DNA from: Pantanalinema sp. GBBB05
GTDB taxonomy: Bacteria > Cyanobacteriota > Cyanobacteriia > Leptolyngbyales > Leptolyngbyaceae
DNA: 64,000 nucleotides
Assembly: GCA_016743235.1 (NCBI GenBank)
Contig: VRZD01000031.1
Location: forward strand, 19,374 to 83,373
Direction: 5' to 3'
A model generated the notes under the pieces. The model was not told where the DNA came from, did no database searches, and worked only from the letters and a program-made list of their open reading frames with translations. The position numbers were made by a program, and so were the translations under genes. Positions 55,223 to 62,980 of the stretch are shown here, piece after piece; position 1 is the stretch's first letter; the number at the start of each line of letters is the position of its first letter.

Positions 55223-55457
55223 GAGAAATGCTGCCTTGCTCTATATCGTTGGTCATTTTCCAGTTTAGCGGTTGAGTGTCAGATCAACTCCCAAAAATCA
55301 TTGGAGACGTAGGACTAGTTACCCCGATCGAGAGCCATCCATCAACCTTGTTCCTGGCATAGGGAGAACTTAGCCAGGATTGAGGCAGATCGAAGCGACA
55401 ATTGCTACCCATTGCCAGTGGGAGCCTGGCTGAAATCTCGCCGCTCCCGCCCTGGGT

Positions 55458-56627
55458 TTATGGCTTCAGCACAATCTTGATGCAGCTATCTTTTTTGTGT
55501 TTGAAGATTTCATAGCCCTTGGGGGCTTCTTCCAGGGGCAAACGATGGGTAATTACAAAGGATGGATCAATATCCCCACGCTGCACATGTTCTAGTAAAG
55601 GTTTGAGATAACGATGAACATGGGTTTGCCCCATCTTCAAGGTCAACCCTTTATTCATGGCTGCACCCATGGGGACTTTATCTAAGAAGCCACCATAAAC
55701 ACCTGGAATCGAAACATGTCCACCTTTACGGCAGGCCAGAAGCACTTGGCGGAGGGCAGTCGGGCGATCGGTTTCTAACCGTACAGCTTGTTTCGCCTGG
55801 TCATAAAAGGCATCTAATCCCATACCATGGGCTTCCATTCCCACAGCATCAATACATGCATCAGGACCCCGCCCACCTGTCATTTCTTTCAACGCTTCAC
55901 CCGCATCAACTTCTTCATAGTTGATAATTTCGGCATGGCACTGTTCTTTTGCCATCTGCAAGCGTTCGGGAATGCGATCGATCGCAATCACCCGTTCCGC
56001 TCCCAGCATGTAAGCACTCTTGATGCAAAACTGTCCGACTGGTCCACAGCCCCACACTGCCACTGTGTCACCCGGTTGAATATCACAGTTTTCGGCAGCC
56101 ATGTATCCCGTTGGAAAAATATCCGTCAGGAATAAGACCTGCTCGTCCGACAGTTCGGCAGGAATTTTCATCGGTCCAACATCGGCAAAAGGCACTCGGA
56201 CGTATTCTGCCTGACCACCCGCATACCCGCCTAGCATATGGGAGTAGCCAAACAGTCCAGAAGGGGAGTGTCCATACAGTTTCTCTGCCATCCAAGCATT
56301 GGGGTTAGTATTGTCACACAAAGACCACAAATCGCGTTGGCAGAAGAAGCAGCCACCACAAGAAATGGTAAAGGGCACAACCACGCGATCGCCAATCTGC
56401 AAATTCTTGACTTCACGCCCCAGCTCTACCACTTCCCCCATGAACTCATGCCCCAGAATGTCACCAGATTGCATCGTAGGGATGTAGCCGTTATAGAGGT
56501 GCAGGTCAGAACCACAAATTGCTGTTGATGTGATTTTAAGAATGGCATCACGGGGATTCAGAATTTTGGGGTCGGGTACGGTATCTACTCGTACATCATT
56601 TGCCCCATGCCAACATACTGCTTTCAT
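55458..56627 (-). CDS. Zinc-dependent alcohol dehydrogenase (formaldehyde-dehydrogenase-like)
   Basis: A 389-residue medium-chain zinc dehydrogenase. Catalytic zinc ligands are C38 (ICGSDLHL) and H60-E61 (GHEFMGEV). A structural zinc site is given by C90, C93, C96 and C104 in CGGCFFCQRDLWSLC. The Rossmann motif VWGCGPVGQFC and the IDRIPERL acidic end of strand 2 point to NAD. The extra GLFGYSHMLGGYAGGQ segment marks the glutathione-independent formaldehyde dehydrogenase / YbdR-like branch. It follows the SRPBCC gene by about 26 bp on the same strand. Substrate not certain. Confidence 0.93.
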   Translation of the reverse strand: MKAVCWHGANDVRVDTVPDPKILNPRDAILKITSTAICGSDLHLYNGYIPTMQSGDILGHEFMGEVVELGREVKNLQIGDRVVVPFTISCGGCFFCQRDLWSLCDNTNPNAWMAEKLYGHSPSGLFGYSHMLGGYAGGQAEYVRVPFADVGPMKIPAELSDEQVLFLTDIFPTGYMAAENCDIQPGDTVAVWGCGPVGQFCIKSAYMLGAERVIAIDRIPERLQMAKEQCHAEIINYEEVDAGEALKEMTGGRGPDACIDAVGMEAHGMGLDAFYDQAKQAVRLETDRPTALRQVLLACRKGGHVSIPGVYGGFLDKVPMGAAMNKGLTLKMGQTHVHRYLKPLLEHVQRGDIDPSFVITHRLPLEEAPKGYEIFKHKKDSCIKIVLKP

Positions 56628-56653
56628 GTAATACTTCTCCTAATAATGAGTAA

Positions 56654-57133
56654 TTAACGCCCTGAAGATTGCCCTTCAGTGGTGGCAATCTCCCCAGTTT
56701 CCATTAACTGCTTAAATCGATGGAGGTCATCTCCAATTTGCTGCTCGGGTTCTTCGCCAAACAGTTTGGCGATCGCTTCACCGATAATTCCAGCAGGTGA
56801 TTCGTATTCCAGCTTGACCTTAACTGCCGTGCCACGCTCTCCAGTAGCAGGCTGAAACTGCACAGAACCAGAATGCTTAATCTCTGAACCCGCCATTGAA
56901 GCCCAAGCAATCAATTGATTTTCCTGCTCATTGATAATTTCGGCATCCCATTCCACACTTGTTCCGAAAGGAGCATCTTCAATCCAATGAGATTGGCGAT
57001 TATTAATCACATGAACGGATTTGAGATGTTTCATAAAATACGGTAGGTTCTCAAAATCACGCCAAAACTGATATAGCTCTGCGGCTGACTTATTGATAGT
57101 TACAGTCTTTTCAACGTGAACTTTACGACTCAT
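56654..57133 (-). CDS. SRPBCC (START-like) polyketide-cyclase-family protein
   Basis: A 159-residue helix-grip protein. It opens with VEKTVTINKSAAELYQFWRD, then NLPYFMKHLKSVHV, and the strand-rich core ends in a long C-terminal helix (GDDLHRFKQLMETGEIA). Such proteins bind hydrophobic ligands; the cyclase/dehydrase subfamily (COG5637-like) often sits beside a zinc alcohol dehydrogenase, as here, with a 26-bp gap. A stress or membrane-lipid role is plausible but unproven. Confidence 0.88.
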   Translation of the reverse strand: MSRKVHVEKTVTINKSAAELYQFWRDFENLPYFMKHLKSVHVINNRQSHWIEDAPFGTSVEWDAEIINEQENQLIAWASMAGSEIKHSGSVQFQPATGERGTAVKVKLEYESPAGIIGEAIAKLFGEEPEQQIGDDLHRFKQLMETGEIATTEGQSSGR

Positions 57134-57301
57134 AAAATCTTCCGCGTTTGAATTGGCAAAGACCTTCTCATATGTTCAAAGGATTGATTGAACCCTACAT
57201 CACTCTGGAGAACCAGATTAAACATGTGTTGATCTATACAGGAGTAATCAAAATAGGATTTGCTTGAGAAATTAACTTAAAACTTTGATTGATGAATACC
57301 A

Positions 57302-57355
57302 TAAATAAGCGTTTAGCCCCTGCTTTATCTAAAACAGAGGCTAAACGCTTATTTA
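57302..57355. repeat. Long perfect inverted repeat
   Basis: 17-bp perfect arms (57302-57318 and 57339-57355; left arm contains AATAAGCGTTTAGCC) around a 20-nt loop that can itself pair partly. It lies about 64 nt beyond the GlsB-like stop, so it may act as a terminator. The T tail is poor, and a MITE-type relic is the alternative. Confidence 0.75.
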
Positions 57356-57418
57356 AAGCTGAATGTATTGCCCGAATTAAGCAAGCTAAATCAATTGGTG
57401 TAGCTCAGTTATTTAGGC

Positions 57419-57694
57419 TTAGTAAACCCCCCGACGGCGAGTTACAGCATAGTAAATTGCTAGCGCAATAATTGCCCCCAAAACGGCGAGAAATACACCA
57501 CCAATACTTAAACCAGTGGAAGATAGGGCTAGGGTGCCGTTCACGAGTAAGTTGTAGAGTGAACCACCTACAAAAGCACCAATGACTCCCAAGATCAGAG
57601 TTCCAATAATGCCACCACCTTGGTGACCAGGGAAAATCGCTTTAGCGATCGCACCTGCTAACAGACCTAATACAATCCAGGCGATAATATCCAT
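57419..57694 (-). CDS. GlsB/YeaQ/YmgE-family stress membrane protein
   Basis: A 91-residue hydrophobic protein of the transglycosylase-associated family. It has three predicted membrane segments: IIAWIVLGLLAGAIAKAIFP, GGGIIGTLILGVIGAFVGG and GGVFLAVLGAIIALAIYYAV, ending in basic residues. Members are small stress-induced inner-membrane proteins of unclear mechanism. The start has the GGAGG-type sequence GGAGGAGACACG just upstream. Preceded by a long region with repeat copy 2. Confidence 0.93.
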   Translation of the reverse strand: MDIIAWIVLGLLAGAIAKAIFPGHQGGGIIGTLILGVIGAFVGGSLYNLLVNGTLALSSTGLSIGGVFLAVLGAIIALAIYYAVTRRRGVY

Positions 57695-58481
57695 CGTGTC
57701 TCCTCCAGTTCAGTTCAAAAGTTGTTTCGTTTCATTGATTGATAACGCCTTACTGTTGACTCCAGTTGATTTATAACAGAAGAATTTTTTACTTCTGCAT
57801 CAGGCTGGTTTACGTTTCATAAGCATGGCTGTTATGGCTATGGACGCTCACTAATTCGCTACCGAAAGGCTAACAAAAGCTTGTTAATCCGGTATCACAT
57901 CAGTCCAGTGAACATGTTTTTAGAATATCGGGTTAGTTTGAAGTGCGAACCTATCGGAAGAGAGGAAGTGAACTCTACTGAAGTTAGAGGTTTACCGCTG
58001 AACGGTTCTATCTTTGTGTAGAACGAGCGAACATAATGAGTTCATCTAAGCAACAAGCCCCGACTTGACGGATCAAGCCAGGACTTGCTGCAATGTAGAG
58101 TGGTGGTATTGAGTGATTTCCTCAGATTTGACGAAGCTATCTGGAGGTTTACCAAATTAGAATTCCAACCGTTGCTAGCGTTGGTATAAAACTAATTCAG
58201 TAATTAAAGCACTCCCTTGTCATTAAGTAGAGGAAATATCAACAATCAACTTAAAAACCACTGAAGTCGAATGAAATAAATTCACGCAGGATATGATGTT
58301 TTACCTCCTAGCAGTCGTGAATTCCGGGACTTAGTTTGTTTCAGAAGATGATCAACTTCTTAATTACTAGAGTAGTGCGGATTCGCTCAAGCAGTCTGCG
58401 AATGAGACTAAAGTTTACGATCGCTCCTTGAGGTCAATATCACGCTATCACTAACCGTTGGTAACCTAGACCAACTGAACT
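57695..58481. other. Intergenic holding the second copy of the structured repeat
   Basis: No gene is seen. Repeat copy 2 is at 58232-58424, and weaker similarity to the first locus extends left to about 58049. The rest presumably carries the GlsB promoter. Confidence 0.6.
58232..58424. repeat. Structured intergenic repeat, copy 2
   Basis: Counterpart of 54557-54747. Hairpins: AATTCACG 58279-58286 with CGTGAATT 58316-58323; AGAAG 58343-58347 with CTTCT 58356-58360; AGTCT 58393-58397 with AGACT 58405-58409, where copy 1 has GGTCT/AGACC. The stems are kept while loops and linkers differ. It starts 57 bp beyond the next minus-strand stop (58482), a setting like copy 1. Confidence 0.7.
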
Positions 58482-59033
58482 TTACCGTTTTTGCGAAAAA
58501 CTCAAACAGGGCATTTGTACCTGTTCTGTAGATAATTGCTGCGCTAATTTATCGATCGCTGGCTGCGTACTTATACTATGAAATGAATGGTTTAAGTAAA
58601 GTTGCTGCTCTAGCGGCGATGGTGGTTCTAAAACAGAGGTAGCAATTCTAGTGTCATAGAATTGCACTAAACTCACGAGCCAGGGAATAAAGCCTAGTAC
58701 CTCTTCGGGTAACAAGACGAGTTCCAGATGCCAACTCTGGTTCATTTCTTGCCCCGCTTTGCGTTGCCGAGATACTCCAGCAAAATCACCCCCTTTGTTA
58801 ACCATTAGTCGTAAGACAAACGGACGCTCTGGAATGAATTCATCTGGTGCAGTGTGAGCCACAATACACAGATAATTAATTTGGTGCTGGCGATCAACCC
58901 AAGAAGCGATCGACAAGTTCCCAGCTTGGGAATTCCGATTCGTAATTTTGACAGGATAATCCATTGCTGCCGCAAATAGCGAATAGAATTCCTGTCTCAA
59001 ATTCGAGAGTGTGCGAATTGCTTCTGGAGTCAT
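58482..59033 (-). CDS. Hypothetical protein
   Basis: A 183-residue protein, not recognised. Mixed alpha/beta with no signal peptide. Segments: LSNLRQEFYSLFAAAMDYPV, RPFVLRLMVNKGGDFAG, WHLELVLLPEEVLGFIPWLV. The middle has strands typical of a small soluble domain. It precedes repeat copy 2 and follows the pentapeptide gene on the same strand across about 100 bp. No function can be offered. Confidence 0.68.
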   Translation of the reverse strand: MTPEAIRTLSNLRQEFYSLFAAAMDYPVKITNRNSQAGNLSIASWVDRQHQINYLCIVAHTAPDEFIPERPFVLRLMVNKGGDFAGVSRQRKAGQEMNQSWHLELVLLPEEVLGFIPWLVSLVQFYDTRIATSVLEPPSPLEQQLYLNHSFHSISTQPAIDKLAQQLSTEQVQMPCLSFSQKR

Positions 59034-59129
59034 GATTTAGTCAACCTCTTTGTAGAACCAGAACAAGTGCTGAATTGACAATGCTTCATGAACCTAATCG
59101 CACCAACATTCAGATTCAGCCAGAGTGAC

Positions 59130-59450
59130 CTAAACGTCATCCGGTAAACTTGCCCCACGCAAATAGGTATGGCTTAGGTTAGTCTGGCTCAGGTCAACTT
59201 CACTTAAGCTAGCATTGCTGAGATTTGCATTCGTTAAATTAGTATCAATTAACTTTGCCTTAGTCAAATTAGCTCCGGTCAAATTAGCATAACTCAAATT
59301 AGTTCTAGTTAAATTGGCTCCACTTAAATTAGTTCCACTCAGGTTAGCACCCATTAAATTAACGTTTCGCAAGTTTGCGGCAATCAAGTTCAAGTTTCTG
59401 AAGTCACGTTGACCAGCTTTGTAACGACTCATCAGTTCTTTGATATCCAT
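59130..59450 (-). CDS. Pentapeptide-repeat protein
   Basis: A 106-residue right-handed beta-helix protein. The start is placed at ATG 59450 (MDIKELMSRY), where GGGAA sits upstream. About 15 pentapeptides of the A(N/D)LxX type run from residue 25 to the end (NLMGANLSGTNLSGANLT). Such short proteins are abundant in cyanobacteria; roles are mostly unknown, some being protein mimics of DNA. It follows the S21 gene closely on the same strand. Confidence 0.93.
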   Translation of the reverse strand: MDIKELMSRYKAGQRDFRNLNLIAANLRNVNLMGANLSGTNLSGANLTRTNLSYANLTGANLTKAKLIDTNLTNANLSNASLSEVDLSQTNLSHTYLRGASLPDDV

Positions 59451-59516
59451 AATTTCCCGCAAGATGATTCAGAGTAGATTGAACGGTAGCCTGAGTGAAA
59501 CTGCACGTAGGTTCGC

Positions 59517-59699
59517 TTAGTTAAACCGCCGCCGCCGCTTTTGCTTCGCCAAGGCTTTCCGTTTTTGCTTTTGAATGGGAGTCTCAAAGTGCCGATTCTT
59601 TCGCATATCTGGGAAAATTCCAGCATTAATCACTTTGCGTTTGAAGCGACGTAAAGCGGATTCAATCCCTTCATCTTCACCAAGAATTACCTGTGCCAT
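59517..59699 (-). CDS. rpsU: 30S ribosomal protein S21
   Basis: A 60-residue very basic protein of the small ribosomal subunit, near the Shine-Dalgarno helix. The sequence shows VILGEDEGIESALRRFKRKV, the S21 hallmark, and a Lys/Arg C-terminus (KQKRKALAKQKRRRRF). AGGAG lies just before the ATG. Cyanobacteria often have one or two S21 copies, one being cold or stress induced. Here the RRM gene lies upstream on the same strand, though a terminator separates them. Confidence 0.96.
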   Translation of the reverse strand: MAQVILGEDEGIESALRRFKRKVINAGIFPDMRKNRHFETPIQKQKRKALAKQKRRRRFN

Positions 59700-59859
59700 C
59701 TGGCTCTCCTATTAACCTTATGAGAATGCGGATCCAGTTAGTATTCTGTCCAAAAACCATTAGCAAGGTTGAAAACTGACACTCATTGAATGGCGAATTC
59801 TCACCACTCATCAATGATCAATTGACAGATTACCGAACTAAACCGGAGATAAACAAAAT

Positions 59860-59882
59860 AGGGTAGACGCCTTGTCTACCCT
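59860..59882 (-). terminator. Rho-independent terminator after the RRM gene
   Basis: On the minus strand, AGGGTAGAC pairs with GTCTACCCT (9 bp, 5-nt loop), followed by ATTTTGTTT. It starts about 34 nt past the RRM stop. Confidence 0.85.
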
Positions 59883-59915
59883 CAAGACTCTAATCCTTCA
59901 GCCTTGATTGACTGT

Positions 59916-60215
59916 TTAGTAACGAGAAGACCGATTGTTATTCGACCAATTCCCTCTAGAAGACCCTCTGTCCTCGCGAGGTCTGGCTTTATTCACCTTA
60001 AGATCTCGCCCCATCCATTCTGCACCATCTAGTGCTTCGATCGCGGCTGTTTCCTCCGCTTCAGTTTCCATTTCGACAAAGGCAAACCCCCGGACTCGTC
60101 CGGTTTCGCGGTCAGTTGGTAGTTGAACCCGCTTAACGGTGCCATATTCAGAGAACGCTTCGGAAATGCCTTCCTCTGTCACCTGATAAGACAAATTCCC
60201 AACGTAGATAGACAT
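59916..60215 (-). CDS. RRM RNA-binding protein (Rbp type)
   Basis: A 99-residue single RRM protein of the cyanobacterial cold-inducible Rbp family. RNP2 is IYVGNLSYQV and RNP1 is RGFAFVEM, with the aromatic residues that stack on RNA. A short Ser/Arg/Asn-rich tail replaces the long Gly-rich tail of some paralogues. AATTTGATTCGGAGGAATCATA upstream gives a strong GGAGG site. The role is RNA stability or translation in cold or membrane-linked mRNA localisation, as known for the family. The long leader to 60380 may hold cold-regulation elements. Confidence 0.94.
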   Translation of the reverse strand: MSIYVGNLSYQVTEEGISEAFSEYGTVKRVQLPTDRETGRVRGFAFVEMETEAEETAAIEALDGAEWMGRDLKVNKARPREDRGSSRGNWSNNNRSSRY

Positions 60216-60380
60216 TATGATTCCTCCGAATCAAATTTTAGTGGAGAGTTAAATTCGGAGAATCGCCTGTGAAAAGGATTATACAACCGAAAATAATTTC
60301 CAAGATGCCCTAAGCCTAACATGGATTTTCAGAATGGAAGCTTAAGCCGATTAAAAGAATTGCTTGACATTAAAGCCTGA

Positions 60381-61220
60381 TTAACTAGGTGGTAAGACAA
60401 CTCTACGCGCTAAGCCCAATCGTTGGAGTAGCACGATCGCCCACCAAGTCATGTCGATCTCCCACCATTGCCACCCAGCTTTAGCAACATTGGGATAGGC
60501 ATGATGGTTGTTATGCCAACCTTCGCCATAGGTTAGAATGGCTGCCCACCAGAGATTGCGGGAATTATCATCAGAATTGTGAGTGCGGTAGCCTGTAATG
60601 TGTGTTGCCGAATTGATTAGCCAAGTGCTGTGCCAAAGTAAAACAGCTCGGACAAATACGCCATATACGACAAACGACCAGCCACCCAGGAGATATAGCC
60701 CAACTCCCAGAGGAATTTGTAACAACAAAAAGTAGCGATCTAACCAGCGATAAAAGCGATCGCGATCGAGATCCGGTGCGTAATGGCGGTAAGCTTCGTA
60801 TCCAAAGAACTCTGGGCGTTTGTAGAATAGCCAAAGCATATGGCTCCACCAGAAGCCTCGCCGTGCCGAGTAGGGATCTTTATTGATATCTTCAGTATCA
60901 AGGTGGTGTCGGCGGTGTCCAGATACCCAAAAAATCGGACCTCCTTGCAATGCTAGTGCCCCAATTACAGCAACCGCATATTCCAAGCCTTTCGGCAATT
61001 GCAAACTGCGGTGAGTCAGCAACCGATGGTATCCCAGACAAATACCAATGCTGCCGAATAGCCAGTGCAGTAGAATGGCAACGCCTAAGGCTGACCAGGA
61101 AAAGAACCAGGGTGCTAAGAGAGCCAGTAGATGGAACACAGCAAAGAAGGTAATATTCGTCCAATTCAGGACGAAGGATTCACCGCGTTCGGTAGCGGTG
61201 GCAACCGGATGGGAAGTCAT
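60381..61220 (-). CDS. desC: Acyl-lipid/acyl-CoA delta-9 desaturase
   Basis: A 279-residue membrane diiron desaturase. Three histidine boxes are intact: HRLLTHRS, HRRHH and HNNHH. Four hydrophobic segments lie between them. In cyanobacteria DesC puts the first double bond at C9 of C16/C18 acyl chains in membrane lipids. It is divergent from a TetR regulator across 100 bp that hold two matching palindromes, so repression by that regulator is likely. Confidence 0.93.
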   Translation of the reverse strand: MTSHPVATATERGESFVLNWTNITFFAVFHLLALLAPWFFSWSALGVAILLHWLFGSIGICLGYHRLLTHRSLQLPKGLEYAVAVIGALALQGGPIFWVSGHRRHHLDTEDINKDPYSARRGFWWSHMLWLFYKRPEFFGYEAYRHYAPDLDRDRFYRWLDRYFLLLQIPLGVGLYLLGGWSFVVYGVFVRAVLLWHSTWLINSATHITGYRTHNSDDNSRNLWWAAILTYGEGWHNNHHAYPNVAKAGWQWWEIDMTWWAIVLLQRLGLARRVVLPPS

Positions 61221-61249
61221 GAAAATCCTTGTTAGAGTAACAGAGAGTG

Positions 61250-61266
61250 TGCAAGTGCTACTTACA
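61250..61266. promoter_or_regulatory. Candidate TetR operator 1 (desC-proximal)
   Basis: TGCAAGTGCTACTTACA: arms TGCAAGT and ACTTACA around GCT, one mismatch from perfect. About 30 nt before the desC start at 61220. Its near-twin lies 46 bp away. Confidence 0.65.
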
Positions 61267-61295
61267 TCTGTAGCCTAACAACTATTCTTTCATCC

Positions 61296-61312
61296 TGCAA
61301 GTGCTACTTGCA
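61296..61312. promoter_or_regulatory. Candidate TetR operator 2 (tetR-proximal)
   Basis: TGCAAGTGCTACTTGCA is a perfect palindrome with 7-bp arms around GCT. It ends 7 bp before the regulator's ATG (61320), overlapping where a ribosome would load. Suggests autorepression. Confidence 0.7.
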
Positions 61313-61319
61313 TTTACTT

Positions 61320-62561
61320 ATGCCGGTCTCCCCGAACCCCACCCGACAACGTTTGATTTATACCGCCTTAGAATTATTTGCGGCTCAAGGTGTGACCGCT
61401 ACGACCACTAAGCAGATTGCTGAATCTGCGGGAGTCAACGAAGTCACCTTGTTTCGCCATTTCGGCAGTAAACATGGGCTGCTATTAGCCGTGATTGAGG
61501 ATGCTGCCGTATTTGCCCAGTTGGGACAGAGGTTAATTCAAGAGGCGGAGCAAGCAAATAGTATTCATCAAGCTTTGAAAGGCTATGCCACAGCGTGTTT
61601 ACAAGCCCTCGATCGCGTTCCGGAAGTGGTGCGATCTGTCGTCGGTGAAGCTGGACACTTTCCCTCTGAAAATCGGCAAGCTTTAGGGCAGGGTTTCACT
61701 CAAGCCAATCATTATGTCGCGGAATATTTTCAAACGGTCATCGATCGAGGGCAGTTGCATACCTATCTGCCAGCAGAAAAACTAGCTAGTTTGTTGAATG
61801 GCATGTTACTAGGCTATGCCGTGATTGAATTTACTAGCGAGTTTCATCGCCTTTGGCAAGATCGACACGATTTTCTAGAGAACTTAGTGACTTTATTTCT
61901 GCATGGCGCCGTTTCTGCCACATCAACTCTGTCAGCACCTGGCAATCAGCTAGTACCTGGGCAGACACGGTTACTCAAAGTGTTCGATTTACCTAGTGAT
62001 TTAGTTCAGTTAATTTTGCAACGTTCAAAAAAAATCGGGCTACAAGACTATGCCTTGGCGTATATTCTGTTTGGTGCTGGATTAAGTTCTGCGGAGATTG
62101 TAGGACTAGAGCGATCGGATTATTTCAGTCATGCCCATCAACAACTGTTACAGATTCAATCGCGCAATGAGCAATTAGTGCCAATTAACCAATGGATTAT
62201 GGGTAAGCGATATGGGTCTTATACTCACAATCCGTTAACACAGTGGCTGAAAAGTCGTAAAGATCACCATACGGCTTTGTTCTTAAATCAAGCTGGAACC
62301 CCATTGTCAGAACTGGGGTTATGCCAACACTGGCAAACCTGGACAGAAGGCTTGCGTTCCTTAGAAGACCAGCCTCTTGTGATCGAGCAAACCCAGCAAA
62401 CATGGTGTATCGAAATGTTAATGCGAGGCATGAGCGCCGAACAACTTTGCCTGTTAACTGGATGGTCTGGAGTAGAGTTACAGCCCTATGTCAGGCGAGC
62501 GCAGGAAAAAGCAGCTCTAGAAGCGGCTATTCGGTTAGACCACAAGCCGAATAGCGTGTAG
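61320..62561 (+). CDS. TetR-family regulator fused to a degenerate tyrosine-recombinase domain
   Basis: About 413 residues from ATG 61320; the TTG at 61308 lies inside the palindrome and is unlikely. Residues 10-60 are a TetR helix-turn-helix (ATTTKQIAESAGVNEVTLF), and the ligand domain runs to about 205. Residues 221-413 look like the catalytic half of an Xer/integrase: ALAYILFGAGLSSAEIVGLE (catalytic Arg position is Ser), LFLNQAGTPLSELGL, MLMRGMSAEQLCLLTGWS and YVRRAQEKAALEAA. The HxxR pair is lost, though the Tyr and a Trp in the His/Trp slot remain. It is probably a DNA-binding or dimer module without recombinase activity. Divergent desC is the likely target. Confidence 0.85.
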   Translation: MPVSPNPTRQRLIYTALELFAAQGVTATTTKQIAESAGVNEVTLFRHFGSKHGLLLAVIEDAAVFAQLGQRLIQEAEQANSIHQALKGYATACLQALDRVPEVVRSVVGEAGHFPSENRQALGQGFTQANHYVAEYFQTVIDRGQLHTYLPAEKLASLLNGMLLGYAVIEFTSEFHRLWQDRHDFLENLVTLFLHGAVSATSTLSAPGNQLVPGQTRLLKVFDLPSDLVQLILQRSKKIGLQDYALAYILFGAGLSSAEIVGLERSDYFSHAHQQLLQIQSRNEQLVPINQWIMGKRYGSYTHNPLTQWLKSRKDHHTALFLNQAGTPLSELGLCQHWQTWTEGLRSLEDQPLVIEQTQQTWCIEMLMRGMSAEQLCLLTGWSGVELQPYVRRAQEKAALEAAIRLDHKPNSV

Positions 62562-62980
62562 GGAGGAATCAAACAGTGTTGACAACTGGCAATAAATGTA
62601 TCAAAAGCCCGAAATAACCGCATTTCTAAAAGCAATGGCTTTTACAATCAGAAATATAAAAGATGATAGCAGGAGCAAGCGATGCAACTTGATTCATTCA
62701 GCTCTCAGGTGAAATAAGGATAAATACGGAGCGAACAGTCTGCCCAAAAATTGGGAAACCTAGAGATTAGATCAGGCTATATGCTCATGTGGGATCAAAT
62801 CAGCATCTTTTAATATGACAATCACGGTGCGTCTATGATTGATTTTCTCGTTTTCCCCTATGTATGTTTTGGTGGTCGGCAGCAACGTTAAGATGGCAGG
62901 GTTAACCAAGCTAGTTGTATACCAAGCTGAGGCAGCATTGTGGATTCAGCGATCGCCCACATTAGCTGGATGGTGGATTT
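62562..62980. other. Intergenic: upstream of the CHASE sensor
   Basis: About 420 bp. No gene, repeat or RNA was recognised. Only short open frames occur. Confidence 0.45.

Noticed and set aside
55420..55448. GGGAGC/GCTCCC hairpin after the alcohol dehydrogenase as a terminator
   Set aside because: The stem is only 6 bp with a long loop and lacks a T-run on the minus strand.
57289..57471. A 60-codon frame across the inverted repeat
   Set aside because: Its start lies in the hairpin and its end overlaps the GlsB gene on the other strand; it is a by-product of the repeat.
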